Shown piece by piece: positions 36,713-47,024 of a DNA stretch of 64,000 bases. The stretch is from Pectobacterium punjabense (GTDB lineage: Bacteria > Pseudomonadota > Gammaproteobacteria > Enterobacterales > Enterobacteriaceae). The translations under genes were made by a program, and so were the position numbers. The stretch's first letter is position 1, and the number at the start of each line of letters is the position of its first letter. Under the pieces are notes generated by a model. That model was not told the DNA's origin, did not search any database, and worked only from the letters and a program-made list of their open reading frames with translations. The stretch is from the NCBI RefSeq assembly GCF_012427845.1, contig NZ_CP038498.1, forward strand, positions 3,100,001 to 3,164,000, in the 5' to 3' direction.

Positions 36713-38131
36713 ATGAGTAAAGTGAAACAACAGGATATTGACCGTCTGATCGAGCTAGTCGGCGGGCGTGAGAACATCGCAGCGGTTACACACTGCATCA
36801 CTCGCCTCCGTTTTGTCTTGCACGATGCTTCCAAAGCGCATCCCAAAAACATTGAAGAAATGCGAATGGTGAAAGGCTGCTTCACGAATGCCGGACAATT
36901 TCAGGTCGTGATCGGCACTGATGTAGACGAGTATTATAAGGCGCTGCTCGCCACCACGGGCAAAGGTGAAATCAATAAGGAAGAAGCCAAAGTCGCTGCC
37001 CGCCAGAATATGAGCTGGTTTGAACGCAGTATTTCACATTTTGCCGAGATCTTTTTCCCGCTGCTCCCCGCACTCATCAGCGGAGGTTTGATCCTCGGGG
37101 CGCGTAACGTTATCGGCGATATCCCGATGCGCGACGGGCAAACGCTGGTACAGCTCTACCCAACCTGGCAAACCGTCTATGATTTCCTCTGGTTATTGGG
37201 CGAAGCCATCTTCTTCTATCTTCCTGTCGCCGTCTGCTGGTCAACCGTGCGTAAAATGGGTGGCACGCCCATCCTCGGTATTGTACTGGGTATCACGCTG
37301 GTGTCGCCGCAGTTGATGAATGCCTACCTCATCGGCCAACAAACGCCGGAGGTGTGGAATTTTGGCTGGTTCACGATTGAGAAGATAGGTTATCAGGCAC
37401 AGGTTATCCCTTCCGTATTAGCCGGGATGGCGTTAGCGCTGATCGAAACACGGCTGAAAAAAATCGTACCGGATTACCTCTATCTGGTGGTCGTGCCCGT
37501 AACGTCGCTCATTCTGGCTGTTTTCCTGGCACACACGTTGATTGGTCCGTTTGGTCGCATGATTGGCGATGGCGTCGCCTGGGCCGTTAAAGCAGTCATG
37601 ACAGGCAGCTTTGCCCCCGTTGGTGCTGCGCTATTTGGATTTCTGTATGCACCGCTGGTCATCACAGGCGTGCACCAAACCACGCTGGCGATTGATATGC
37701 AGATGATTCAGAGTATGGGCGGCACACCTGTCTGGCCACTCATTGCGCTGTCTAATATTGCGCAGGCTTCGGCCGTCGTAGGGATAATACTCGTTAGCCG
37801 GAAAGCAAACGAACGTGAGATTTCTGTCCCTGCGGCAATCTCAGCCTTTCTTGGCGTGACCGAACCGGCCATGTACGGGATTAACCTGAAATACCGCTTT
37901 CCAATGCTATGCGCCATGGCAGGCTCCGCTGCCGCCGCACTTATTTGCGGCCTGTACGGCGTAACCGCAAATGGTATCGGCGTGGGAGGACTGCCGGGCA
38001 TTCTCTCCATCAAGCCGCAGTTTTGGGGGATCTTCGCCATCGCCATGCTGGTTGCTGCCGTCATTCCAATTATGCTGACATCGCTGGTCTATAAGCGCAA
38101 AATCCGCAATGGCACGCTAGAACCCGTATAA
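36713..38131 (+). CDS. treB: Trehalose-specific PTS enzyme IIBC
   Basis: A 472-residue membrane transporter that imports trehalose and phosphorylates it to trehalose-6-phosphate. The EIIB domain has its phosphorylated Cys at residue 28 (VTHCITRLRFVL). The EIIC domain has about ten helices, with HFAEIFFPLLPALISGGLILG and the substrate motif GVTEPAMYGINLKYRF. A glucose-type EIIA must come from elsewhere (Crr). AAGGA lies nine bases before ATG 36713; the frame is open from 36665. It is followed 65 bases later by treC. The repressor gene treR, adjacent in E. coli, is absent here. Confidence 0.95.
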   Translation: MSKVKQQDIDRLIELVGGRENIAAVTHCITRLRFVLHDASKAHPKNIEEMRMVKGCFTNAGQFQVVIGTDVDEYYKALLATTGKGEINKEEAKVAARQNMSWFERSISHFAEIFFPLLPALISGGLILGARNVIGDIPMRDGQTLVQLYPTWQTVYDFLWLLGEAIFFYLPVAVCWSTVRKMGGTPILGIVLGITLVSPQLMNAYLIGQQTPEVWNFGWFTIEKIGYQAQVIPSVLAGMALALIETRLKKIVPDYLYLVVVPVTSLILAVFLAHTLIGPFGRMIGDGVAWAVKAVMTGSFAPVGAALFGFLYAPLVITGVHQTTLAIDMQMIQSMGGTPVWPLIALSNIAQASAVVGIILVSRKANEREISVPAAISAFLGVTEPAMYGINLKYRFPMLCAMAGSAAAALICGLYGVTANGIGVGGLPGILSIKPQFWGIFAIAMLVAAVIPIMLTSLVYKRKIRNGTLEPV

Positions 38132-38196
38132 CCGTCACAATATCTATTCAGCCACGTCTGTTGAGCCGTGGCTATATCGCTACAGGAGGATTTTTC

Positions 38197-39882
38197 ATGA
38201 GTACGTCACTCCCCTGGTGGCAAAACGGCGTAATTTATCAAATCTACCCGAAGAGCTTTCAGGACAGTACCGGAAATGGCACTGGCGATATCGCTGGCAT
38301 CACTTCCCGACTCGATTACCTGCAACAATTGGGCGTCGATGCGATCTGGCTGACTCCAGTTTACCTCTCTCCTCAGGTTGATAACGGCTATGACGTCGCC
38401 GACTACTGCGCCATCGATCCAACCTACGGCACCATGGCCGATATAGAAACGCTAATCGCCGAAGCACATCGACGCCATATCCATATCGTTATGGATATGG
38501 TGTTCAATCATACTTCTACGCAACACCACTGGTTCCAGAATGCTCAGGATCGCCGTAGCCCCTATCGCCATTTTTATATCTGGCGTGATGGGAATGACGG
38601 CGCACTGCCCAATAACTGGCGTTCAAAATTTGGCGGCTCAGCCTGGCAGTGGCATGCGGAAAGCAAGCAGTACTATCTGCACCTGTTCGCCACCGAGCAA
38701 GCTGACCTGAATTGGGAGCATCCGCGTGTACGGGATGAACTAAAACAGGTCTGTGAATTTTGGGCGGATAAGGGCGTGGATGGGCTGCGGCTGGATGTGA
38801 TCAATCTGGTTTCCAAACAGCAGGATTTACCATCAGATGCACAGGGCGATGGACGCCGTTTCTATACCGACGGTCCCCTGATTCATGAGTACTTGCAGGA
38901 ATTCAGTCAGGATGTTTTTCAGCCCCGTGGCTTGATGACTGTCGGCGAGATGTCATCAACCTCGTTAGATCACTGCCGCCGCTACGCGGCACTAGACGGC
39001 AGCGAACTCTCCATGACGTTCAATTTTCATCATCTGAAAGTTGATTATCCGAATGGGGAAAAATGGGCGCTGGCGGAACCTGATTTTATTCAGCTCAAGA
39101 AAATTTTTAATCACTGGCAACAGGGTATGCACAACCACGCCTGGAACGCCCTGTTCTGGTGTAATCACGACCAGCCGCGTATTGTGTCGCGTTTTGGTGA
39201 TGAAGGTGAATTCCGTGTGCAATCCGCCAAGATGTTGGCGATGCTGCTTCACGGTATGCAAGGCACGCCCTATATCTATCAGGGCGAAGAACTGGGCATG
39301 ACGAATCCCGGCTATACGCAAATTGAACAATATCGCGATATTGAAAGCCTGAATCAATTTACCGAACAGCGCGACCGCGGTCAGGCAGATGACCACATAT
39401 TAGCGATCCTCGCCAGCAAATCGCGCGATAACGGTCGTACGCCAATGCAATGGAATGACAGCAACCATGCTGGATTCACGACCGGTACGCCATGGATAAC
39501 ACCATGCCAAAATTTCACCCACATCAACGTGGAGCAGGCGCTGGCGGATAAAGCATCCGTCTTCTATACCTACCAGCAGCTTATCGCTATGCGTAAAGCA
39601 CTTCCGCTGCTAACGCACGGAGGCTACCAGGATTTGCTGCCTGACCATCCCACTGTCTGGTGCTATCAACGAATCTGGGAAGGACAACGACTTCTGGTTT
39701 TGGCAAATCTCACTAAACAACCGCAGCGCTGGCAGCCACCAACGGATACCCATGACCACCGCTGGCGACTGTTATTCAGCAATTATTCTGATGCACAGCC
39801 CCAGCCCGCCATTCTGGTACTACGCCCATTTGAGGCCATATATTGGGTACAAGGAATGCAGGAAAAAGAGGGAAAGGTTTAG
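38197..39882 (+). CDS. treC: Trehalose-6-phosphate hydrolase
   Basis: A 561-residue cytoplasmic GH13 enzyme that splits trehalose-6-phosphate into glucose and glucose-6-phosphate. Family regions are clear: WWQNGVIYQIYPKSFQDSTGNGTGDIAGI, DMVFNHTS, DGLRLDVINLV (nucleophile Asp), GEMSS (acid Glu) and WCNHDQPR. AGGAGG sits just before the ATG at 38197; the frame is open from 38161. It forms an operon with treB. A hairpin with GTAGCGGG/CCCGCTAC arms at 39907-39926 follows the stop by 25 bases and may end the transcript, although its T tract is poor. Confidence 0.95.
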   Translation: MSTSLPWWQNGVIYQIYPKSFQDSTGNGTGDIAGITSRLDYLQQLGVDAIWLTPVYLSPQVDNGYDVADYCAIDPTYGTMADIETLIAEAHRRHIHIVMDMVFNHTSTQHHWFQNAQDRRSPYRHFYIWRDGNDGALPNNWRSKFGGSAWQWHAESKQYYLHLFATEQADLNWEHPRVRDELKQVCEFWADKGVDGLRLDVINLVSKQQDLPSDAQGDGRRFYTDGPLIHEYLQEFSQDVFQPRGLMTVGEMSSTSLDHCRRYAALDGSELSMTFNFHHLKVDYPNGEKWALAEPDFIQLKKIFNHWQQGMHNHAWNALFWCNHDQPRIVSRFGDEGEFRVQSAKMLAMLLHGMQGTPYIYQGEELGMTNPGYTQIEQYRDIESLNQFTEQRDRGQADDHILAILASKSRDNGRTPMQWNDSNHAGFTTGTPWITPCQNFTHINVEQALADKASVFYTYQQLIAMRKALPLLTHGGYQDLLPDHPTVWCYQRIWEGQRLLVLANLTKQPQRWQPPTDTHDHRWRLLFSNYSDAQPQPAILVLRPFEAIYWVQGMQEKEGKV

Positions 39883-40058
39883 AGGGTATCAACTATCAGG
39901 TGAGATGTAGCGGGTCATCCCGCTACATTGTCAATGATCTAACATGAGCTATTCGGCCGTTTACACTGATATCAATCGGCATTGTCGCAAGGGATGACAG
40001 AGCGATGTTCTCAGCGAGTTTTCGTTCTCAGGGACATTCCAACTCAGTGTGGAAAAAA

Positions 40059-40370
40059 TTAGCGCTTAGCCAGCAGCAATCCCAATACCAGACCGACGGT
40101 GGCACCAATACCAATACCGTGCCACGGTTTGTCATGTACATAAACATCGGCTTTGTCGGCCACCTGCTTTGCACGTGCATAATAGCTGTCAGTCACGCCG
40201 ATACGGGCTTTAACTTCGAGTAGTGCTTTTTCCGCCCCCTTCTTCAAATCAAGATAGGCTTGGTCTGCCTGATCGCCCGTATAGCGCAGCACCTCATCTA
40301 ACGTCTCGGACAGAAGTTTTAAATCATCATCGACACGAATTTCTTCAGGCTGTTTTTTGGTTGCCGCCAT
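40059..40370 (-). CDS. elaB: ElaB/YqjD family ribosome-associated membrane-anchored protein
   Basis: A 103-residue protein matching E. coli ElaB: RVDDDLKLLSETLDEVLRYTGDQADQAYLDLKKGAEKALLEVKARIG, then DYVH-like VYVHDKPWHGIG and a C-terminal helix GIGIGATVGLVLGLLLAKR with small-residue repeats. Members are tail-anchored in the inner membrane, bind ribosomes in stationary phase and are RpoS-linked. AAGGAAG precedes ATG 40370; the frame opens at 40400. In E. coli elaB is also not far from nuo. Confidence 0.9.
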   Translation of the reverse strand: MAATKKQPEEIRVDDDLKLLSETLDEVLRYTGDQADQAYLDLKKGAEKALLEVKARIGVTDSYYARAKQVADKADVYVHDKPWHGIGIGATVGLVLGLLLAKR

Positions 40371-40510
40371 AGAGTGCTTCCTTCTGTTATGAGAAGTCAT
40401 TGGTTATGAAAAACCATGAGTTATAAATCGTTGTCTTCTTAACTATAGACAATTTTTCCTGCCTTCTACGGCTTCAGCAGACCAGATCATTCCTAAAACG
40501 CATTTTGCTT

Positions 40511-40596
40511 CCATAAAAAAACGCAGGGAGCGTTTTTCAACGTCGCTTGCGACGGCCCAAAGGGTGGCGAGCAGGAAGCTCACCATAAAAAAACGC
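40511..40596. repeat. Direct repeat CCATAAAAAAACGC flanking a palindromic insert
   Basis: The 14-base sequence CCATAAAAAAACGC occurs at 40511-40524 and again at 40583-40596. Between them lie AACGC/GCGTT arms, a GTCGCTTGCGAC palindrome near 40542, and GGCGAGCAGGAAGCTCACC. The first copy resembles a duplicated start of the nuo terminator. It may be a small repeat insertion at a terminator. Confidence 0.45.
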
Positions 40597-40620
40597 CGTT
40601 GATTCTCATCAACGGCGTTT
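40586..40620 (-). terminator. Terminator of the nuo operon
   Basis: On the minus strand AAACGCCGTTGAT pairs with ATCAACGGCGTTT across a short loop and is followed by TTTTT. It lies 28 bases after the nuoN stop. Confidence 0.88.
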
Positions 40621-40648
40621 CATGACTCAAGCAGACTCTCGTCAGTGG

Positions 40649-42106
40649 TTACATCATTGGCTGCGCCAACTGCACCAGAGAGATAAGCGGTTGCGGGTAC
40701 AAACCAAGGAACAGCACCGCGATGGAGGAGATCAATACGACCACACCACCGGCCGTTAAGGCCCAATTATTTGGTGTATCACGCTGTAGCTGTTGAGGCG
40801 CATTCAGGAACAAACTGACCATCACACGCAGGTAGTAGTACAGGCCAATGGCGCTACCCAGCACGACGGCACCGGTCAACCACCACAGCTCAGCATTCAC
40901 GCCGACAGCCAGCACGTAGAATTTGCCGAAGAAGCCCAACGTCATCGGGATACCAGCCAGAGACAGCATCATCACAGTCATCACCGCAGACAGGATCGGT
41001 TTATGCCAGAACAAACCACGGTAAGAGAACAGTGAATCAGCATCCGAACCACGGTACGGGCTGGACATCAGGCTAACCACACCAAACGCGCCCAGGCTGC
41101 TGAACAGGTAACCCACCAGATACACGCCTACGGTTTCCAGCGCCAGTTGATGGCTCTGAACCGCAATCAGGGCAACCAGCAAATAGCCCAAATGCGCGAT
41201 GGAAGAGTAGCCGAGCAGACGTTTGATGTTGGTTTGCGATACCGCCATCACGTTACCGAACAGGATCGACGCGAATGCGATGATGCCCAGCACAATTCTG
41301 ACGGATTCGCTGTCAGCCACCGGTGCATACAGGAACAAACGCATTACCGCACCGAAAACCGCAATTTTACCGGCCGTCGCCAGAAACGTAGACACGGGTG
41401 CAGGTGCGCCCTGATAGACATCAGGCGTCCACAGCTGGAACGGAACCAGAGACAGTTTGAAGCCCAGACCAACAATCATCATCCCCAGACCTGCCAACAA
41501 CAGCGGCTCATGGATTTGGTGATCGCTCAGGCTCTTACCGAGGCTGGCAAAGCTCATATCGCCCGATTCAGCATAAATCAGCGCCATACCAAACAGCAGG
41601 AAGGAAGACGCCGCCGCCGACAGCAGCATGTATTTAATACTGGCTTCCAGCGAACGCTTCAGACGGAAAGCATAGCCGACCAGGCCAAACAGCGGCAGAG
41701 AAAGCAGTTCAATACCAATGAACAACGAAGCCAGATGATTGGCACTCGACAGCAGAATCCCACCTAAGGCAGCAATCAGAACCAGCAGGTAGAACTCGTC
41801 ACGGTTGTCTGGGTAGCCTTGCAGCCATGGGTAGGCAAACGTGCTGGTTGCCAGACTGGCAAGCAGAACCAGTCCGGTATAAAACATCGAGAAGCCATCA
41901 ACACGCAGCAGCGGCGTCACGTCCGTTGGGCCAACCTGACCGACAAAGTACAGTGACAGCAACGCAATATTCAGGCCGATAACCGTCATGGTTGCGTTGA
42001 CAAAATGGTTGCGTCGCCACGCAATGCACAGCATCACAACCACTACCGTCAATCCGACGATCAACAGCGGCGATAGCGCAATTAGTTGTTGAAGAGTTAT
42101 TGTCAT
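40649..42106 (-). CDS. nuoN: NADH-quinone oxidoreductase subunit N
   Basis: A 485-residue antiporter-like membrane subunit of complex I, with about 14 helices, one of three proton-pumping modules. Family landmarks include [51 protein letters not shown] (conserved Glu) and [35 protein letters not shown] with the key Lys residues. Same length as E. coli NuoN. It is the last gene of the 13-gene nuo operon, six bases after nuoM and ahead of the terminator. Confidence 0.97.
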   Translation of the reverse strand: MTITLQQLIALSPLLIVGLTVVVVMLCIAWRRNHFVNATMTVIGLNIALLSLYFVGQVGPTDVTPLLRVDGFSMFYTGLVLLASLATSTFAYPWLQGYPDNRDEFYLLVLIAALGGILLSSANHLASLFIGIELLSLPLFGLVGYAFRLKRSLEASIKYMLLSAAASSFLLFGMALIYAESGDMSFASLGKSLSDHQIHEPLLLAGLGMMIVGLGFKLSLVPFQLWTPDVYQGAPAPVSTFLATAGKIAVFGAVMRLFLYAPVADSESVRIVLGIIAFASILFGNVMAVSQTNIKRLLGYSSIAHLGYLLVALIAVQSHQLALETVGVYLVGYLFSSLGAFGVVSLMSSPYRGSDADSLFSYRGLFWHKPILSAVMTVMMLSLAGIPMTLGFFGKFYVLAVGVNAELWWLTGAVVLGSAIGLYYYLRVMVSLFLNAPQQLQRDTPNNWALTAGGVVVLISSIAVLFLGLYPQPLISLVQLAQPMM

Positions 42107-42112
42107 GGCGAA

Positions 42113-43648
42113 TTACGGCCTTGTTGTTGAAATAATTGAATCTGGAGCAGACGACATAAACCACTGCTGGATATTTGACATCGCGGCACTGGAGGTATCC
42201 AGAATCGGTTGCGGGTAAACCCCTAACAACACCAGTAATACCACCAACAGCAGCACGATAGACAATTCGCGGATCGACATACCCTTCAATGGCTCATCAG
42301 ATTTAGGCTTACCGTAATAAGCACGCTGGATCATGATCAGTGAGTAGACCGATGCAAATACCAGACCGAAGGTTGAGATCACCGTAATCACTGGCACAAC
42401 CTGATAGCTGCCGAACAGAATCATGAATTCGCCGACAAAGTTACCCGTGCCCGGCATACCCAAGGTTGCCACAGCAAAGAACAGAGACAGTGCAGGCAAG
42501 AACTTCAGACGCGACCACAGGCCACCCATTTCACGCATGTCACGGGTATGCAGACGCTCGTACAGTTGACCACACAGAATGAACAGACCCGCAGCGGACA
42601 ACCCGTGCGCAATCATCTGAATCACCGCGCCCTGATAAGCCAGTTGATTACCGGAATAGATGGCAATCATCACGAAGCCCATGTGGGACACAGAGGTATA
42701 AGCAATCAGACGCTTGATATCCGTCTGTTTAAACGCCAGCCACGCGCCGTAGAAGATACCAATCACACCCAGCCACATAGCAATCGGAGCAAAGGCATGA
42801 GAGGCATTTGGGAACAGCGGCAGGCTGAAACGCAGCAGACCATAGGCCGCCGTTTTCAACAGAATACCCGCGAGGTCAACAGAACCTGCGGTAGGAGCCT
42901 GACTATGCGCATCCGGCAACCAGCCGTGCAACGGCACGACAGGCATTTTTACGGCAAAAGCGATGAAGAAACCCAGCATCAGCAGATATTCGACGCCATA
43001 TGACATTGGTGTCTTCAGCAGGTCTTCGTAGTTGAATGTCCAAACGCCAGTAGCATTGTGATGCACAAAGACCAGCGCCAGGATCGCAATCAACATGATC
43101 AGACCGCTTGCCTGGGTATAAATGAAGAACTTAGTCGCCGCCGTAATTCTGGTTTTACCGTCAGAGCCTTTATGCCCCCACAGTGCAATCAGGAAATACA
43201 TCGGTACCAGCATCATTTCCCAGAAGAAGAAGAACAGGAACAGGTCAATGGCAAGGAACACACCAATCACGCCGCCCAGAATCCACAGCAGATTCAGGTG
43301 GAAGAACCCCTGATAGCGTTGAATTTCATTCCAGGAACAGAGGATTGCCAACACACCCAGCAGCCCCGTCAGCACGACCATCAGCAGTGACAAGCCGTCC
43401 AGCGCGAGGTGAATACCGATGCCAAAGCGCGGTATCCAAGGCACAAAGTATTCAACCTGCCAGTCTGGAGCGCCTTTCGGTGCTACGAGTGAATAACCGC
43501 CTTGCAACCACAGTTGTAAAGACAGTGCGAGTGTCAGCCCCATTGCAATCAACGCTATCCAGCGCGGTACTTTCGTACCAAAACGCTCTAACTGCCAACA
43601 CAGCAGACCGCCGATAAAGGGGAGAAGAATTAGCCAAGGTAGTAGCAT
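42113..43648 (-). CDS. nuoM: NADH-quinone oxidoreductase subunit M
   Basis: A 511-residue antiporter-like proton-pumping subunit. MLLPWLILLPFIGGLLCWQLERFG at the start, FFFFFWEMMLVPMYFLIALWG with the essential Glu, KMPVVPLHGWLPDAHSQAPTAGSVDLAGILLKTAAYGLLRFSLPLFPNAS, and HGLSAAGLFILCGQLYERLHTRDM are all as in E. coli. It is separated from nuoL by 100 bases that hold a strong hairpin. Confidence 0.97.
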   Translation of the reverse strand: MLLPWLILLPFIGGLLCWQLERFGTKVPRWIALIAMGLTLALSLQLWLQGGYSLVAPKGAPDWQVEYFVPWIPRFGIGIHLALDGLSLLMVVLTGLLGVLAILCSWNEIQRYQGFFHLNLLWILGGVIGVFLAIDLFLFFFFWEMMLVPMYFLIALWGHKGSDGKTRITAATKFFIYTQASGLIMLIAILALVFVHHNATGVWTFNYEDLLKTPMSYGVEYLLMLGFFIAFAVKMPVVPLHGWLPDAHSQAPTAGSVDLAGILLKTAAYGLLRFSLPLFPNASHAFAPIAMWLGVIGIFYGAWLAFKQTDIKRLIAYTSVSHMGFVMIAIYSGNQLAYQGAVIQMIAHGLSAAGLFILCGQLYERLHTRDMREMGGLWSRLKFLPALSLFFAVATLGMPGTGNFVGEFMILFGSYQVVPVITVISTFGLVFASVYSLIMIQRAYYGKPKSDEPLKGMSIRELSIVLLLVVLLVLLGVYPQPILDTSSAAMSNIQQWFMSSAPDSIISTTRP

Positions 43649-43696
43649 GGCGCTTTGTGTCCCTAAATTAAAGAAATCTGAAAACTTGCCGTGGCA

Positions 43697-43719
43697 GGCA
43701 TTCCTTTATGTGGAATGCC
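43697..43719 (-). repeat. Intercistronic hairpin between nuoL and nuoM
   Basis: GGCATTCC (43697-43704) and GGAATGCC (43712-43719) form a perfect eight-base stem with a seven-base loop in the 100-base gap. No T tract follows. It may stabilise or process the long nuo message. Confidence 0.6.
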
Positions 43720-43748
43720 CCGCCTTTCATACGTTACCGGATACTGCC

Positions 43749-45599
43749 TTACACCAGCAGTAACAAGCCCAGCACCAGCACGGCACCAAAGCCCATAGAG
43801 GCAACATACCAGCGCAACTGACCATTCGCACTGAGCGCCAACCCACGATTACCCCAACGGGTGATGAGGGCAGGCAGGGTCATCAGTGCATTTAACGGAT
43901 CACGCTGCAACAGCTTCGCGATAGCCAGATACGGTTTAACAAAGACATGGTCGTACAACCAGTCGAAGCCCCATGCATGGAACCACCAGGTTGAGAAGAA
44001 ACGGCCTGGCGCACTGTTCGCAATGCTATTCACCGCCTGACGTTTACCCAGCCACAGCACAGCGGCAAGCAGAATACCGGCAATCACCACCACACCAGAG
44101 GTAATTTCCAATGTCAGCAACTGGCCATGTTCAAGCGCTGTCGTTGCCGGCAATACACCATGCAACGGAGGAACAATCATCGCACCAATAAAGGTGGACA
44201 GAACCATCAGCACAACCAGCGGTAAGTGGTGCGAAATGCCTTTTCCTGCATGCGCCTTGGTTTTCTCTTCACCGTGGAACACGATGAAAATCATACGGAA
44301 CGTATACAGCGAGGTCATGAAGGCTCCGGCCAATCCAGCCACCATCAGATTGATGTAACCATTTGCCCATGCGCCAGCCAGAATTTCGTCTTTACTGAAG
44401 AAGCCTGCGGTAACCAGCGGTAATGCAGCTAGCGCCGCGCCCCCGACCAGGAAGCAGACATAAACCAGCGGAATTGTTTTACGCAGGCCGCCCATCTTGA
44501 AGATGTTCTGCTCGTGGTGGCAGGCCAAAATCACCGAACCAGAGGAGAGGAACAGCAGCGCTTTAAAGAATGCGTGCGTCATCAGGTGGAAAATCGCAGC
44601 ATCCCATGCCTGCACGCCCAGCGCCAGGAACATGTAACCAATCTGGCTCATGGTAGAATAGGCCAGTACACGCTTGATGTCGGTTTGAACCAAGGCAGCA
44701 AAACCCGCCAGCACCAACGTTACTGCACCGACAATACCCACCAGATGCAACACATCCGGCGCCATCAGGAACAGGCCGTTGGTACGCGCAATCAGGTAAA
44801 CACCCGCGGTAACCATCGTTGCGGCGTGGATCAATGCAGACACCGGCGTTGGACCAGCCATCGCATCTGCCAGCCAAGTTTGCAACGGCAACTGTGCTGA
44901 TTTACCCACCGCACCACCCAGCAACATCAGCGTAGCCCAGGTGATTTCAGGTGAACCTTCAGCCAGTTTCTGCGGTGCCAGAACCATCAGTTCGCGGAAG
45001 TTGAGCGTGCCCAACTCTTTGTAAAGGATGAACAGAGCAAAGGCTAAAAAGACGTCACCAACACGCGTAACGATAAAAGCCTTCATCGCTGCCGCACCGT
45101 TCTTCGGATTGGTGTAGTAGAAACCGATCAGCAGATAACTGCACAGCCCTACCCCTTCCCAACCGAGATACATCAGCAGCAGGTTATCAGCCAGTACCAG
45201 AACAACCATACTTGCGATAAACAGGTTGGTGTAAGCGAAGAAGCGAGAATATCCCTCTTCCCCACGCATATACCAGGAGGCAAACAGGTGGATAAAGAAG
45301 CCGACCCCCGTCACCACAGATAGCATCGTCACCGAGAGGCCGTCGAGCACCAGCGTTACGCTAATGTCGAAATTGCCAACGGTCATCCACGTCCACAGAT
45401 GTTGATTAAAGAAGGTGACACCGCCGCTGTGCTGCTGGCCCATGAAATCAACCACAACCCAAGCGGTAACTAACGCTGCCAAACCAATCGAGCCAACACC
45501 GATCGTCGCGGACGTGTTTTCAGACCAGCGACCACGGGAAAATGCCAGCAGCAGAAAGCCGAGCAGCGGGAAGAGTATTGTTAAATAGAGTAAGTTCAT
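43749..45599 (-). CDS. nuoL: NADH-quinone oxidoreductase subunit L
   Basis: A 616-residue membrane subunit, the largest antiporter-like pump, with the long lateral helix at its C-terminus. [46 protein letters not shown] and [39 protein letters not shown] carry the conserved Glu, Lys and His. Its ATG overlaps the nuoK stop (ATGA). Length is within a few residues of the E. coli protein. Confidence 0.97.
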
Positions 45600-45898
45600 C
45601 CGCGCATCTCACTGACTGTATCAATATTCAGGGTTTGACGACGACGATACATCTGCAACAACAGTGCCAGACCAATACTGGCCTCAGCTGCCGCCAGCGT
45701 AATCGCCAGAATGTACATCACCTGACCATCCGGCTGCTGCCAGTAACTGCCTGCGACAACAAAAGCCAGCGCGGCAGCGTTGATCATGATTTCCAAACTA
45801 ATCAACATAAACAGCAAGTTACGACGAATCAACAGACCAGTCAGCCCCAAAACAAACAAGATAGCGGCTAAAATCAATCCATGTTGTAACGGAATCAT
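45596..45898 (-). CDS. nuoK: NADH-quinone oxidoreductase subunit K
   Basis: A 100-residue membrane subunit with three helices ([50 protein letters not shown] and [26 protein letters not shown]). The two buried Glu residues of the proton path, in SLEIMIN and AAAEASIG, are present. Both ends overlap neighbours by four bases, nuoJ upstream and nuoL downstream. Confidence 0.97.
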
Positions 45899-46455
45899 GC
45901 ACGTTCCCCCGTTATTTTTTTCTCAACATCCTGGTTCGCGCTTTCTTTATTAACAACATCACCACGTTTATCTTCACGACCAATGTGGAAAGCGACAACC
46001 AATCCCGCCAGCAGTAGCATTGACGCTAATTCAACCGCCAGAACATAAGGACCAAACAGGCTGATACCCACGGCTTTCGCCTCAACAGGCGTGCCGGTGA
46101 TGCCCTGCTCTTTCAGGCTAAGGATGGCGTTAACCACAATCACCAGTAACGCCAGTGACAAAATGCTTGGGCCAATCCAGACGCTGGGTTTCAGCCAATT
46201 CCGTTCTTGTTCTTCTACGGAATTACCGAGGTTGAGCATCATGACGACGAACACAAACAGCACCATGATGGCGCCCGCATAGACGATGATACTCAGCGCA
46301 CCGGCAAAATTAGCCCCGAGCGAGAAAAAGACGCCCGCAATCGCCATAAGCGAGGTGACCATATATAACAACGCATGCACAGGGTTGGTATGCGTAATGA
46401 CGCGCAGTGTCGCCAATATCGCAATCAAACCTGTGGTATAAAAAGCGAATTCCAT
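45895..46455 (-). CDS. nuoJ: NADH-quinone oxidoreductase subunit J
   Basis: A 186-residue membrane subunit with five helices. [77 protein letters not shown] is the conserved first half; the C-terminal tail is charged. It links the quinone site to the pumping subunits. The ATG is nine bases after nuoI and the stop overlaps nuoK. Confidence 0.97.
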
Positions 46456-46464
46456 GCTAGCTCC

Positions 46465-47007
46465 TTAGGGCAACAGGCCTTTGACATCAATAGGTTTGGC
46501 TTCGTTTTCAGCTTCGCCTTTGTCTTTCCCATCGATTGCCATACCAGCCATCCGGTAGAAATTGTATTCCGGATATTTACCCGGCCCCGATATCAGCAGA
46601 TCTTCTTTCTCGTACACCAGATCCTGACGTTTGTAATCACCCATCTCGAAATCCGGCGTCAGCTGGATAGCGGTTGTCGGGCAAGCTTCTTCACAGAAGC
46701 CACAGAAAATGCAGCGCGAGAAGTTGACGCGGAAGAACTCTGGATACCAGCGACCATCTTTGGTTTCTGCTTTCTGCAATGAGATACAGCCAACCGGACA
46801 GGCCACTGCGCACAGGTTGCAGGCAACGCAACGCTCTTCACCATCGGGATCGCGGGTCAGCACGATACGACCACGGTAGCGCGGCGGTGGATTCACAGGC
46901 TCTTCTGGGTACATCCTGGTTTCGCGCTTCTTGAAAGCATTCGATCCCACCATACAGATACTGCGTATCTGGGTGCCGAAACCAACCACTAACTCTTTCA
47001 ATGTCAT
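46465..47007 (-). CDS. nuoI: NADH-quinone oxidoreductase subunit I, 2x[4Fe-4S]
   Basis: A 180-residue peripheral subunit carrying clusters N6a and N6b. The two ferredoxin motifs are [15 protein letters not shown] and [15 protein letters not shown]. It passes electrons from NuoG towards NuoB. Length is the same as E. coli NuoI. It starts 17 bases after nuoH. Confidence 0.97.
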   Translation of the reverse strand: MTLKELVVGFGTQIRSICMVGSNAFKKRETRMYPEEPVNPPPRYRGRIVLTRDPDGEERCVACNLCAVACPVGCISLQKAETKDGRWYPEFFRVNFSRCIFCGFCEEACPTTAIQLTPDFEMGDYKRQDLVYEKEDLLISGPGKYPEYNFYRMAGMAIDGKDKGEAENEAKPIDVKGLLP

Positions 47008-47024
47008 GGTTTATTCACCCCTTC

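Noticed and set aside
41147..41767. 206-codon plus-strand frame opposite nuoN
   Set aside because: Antisense shadow rich in Gln, Arg and His, typical of reverse reading of membrane-protein genes.
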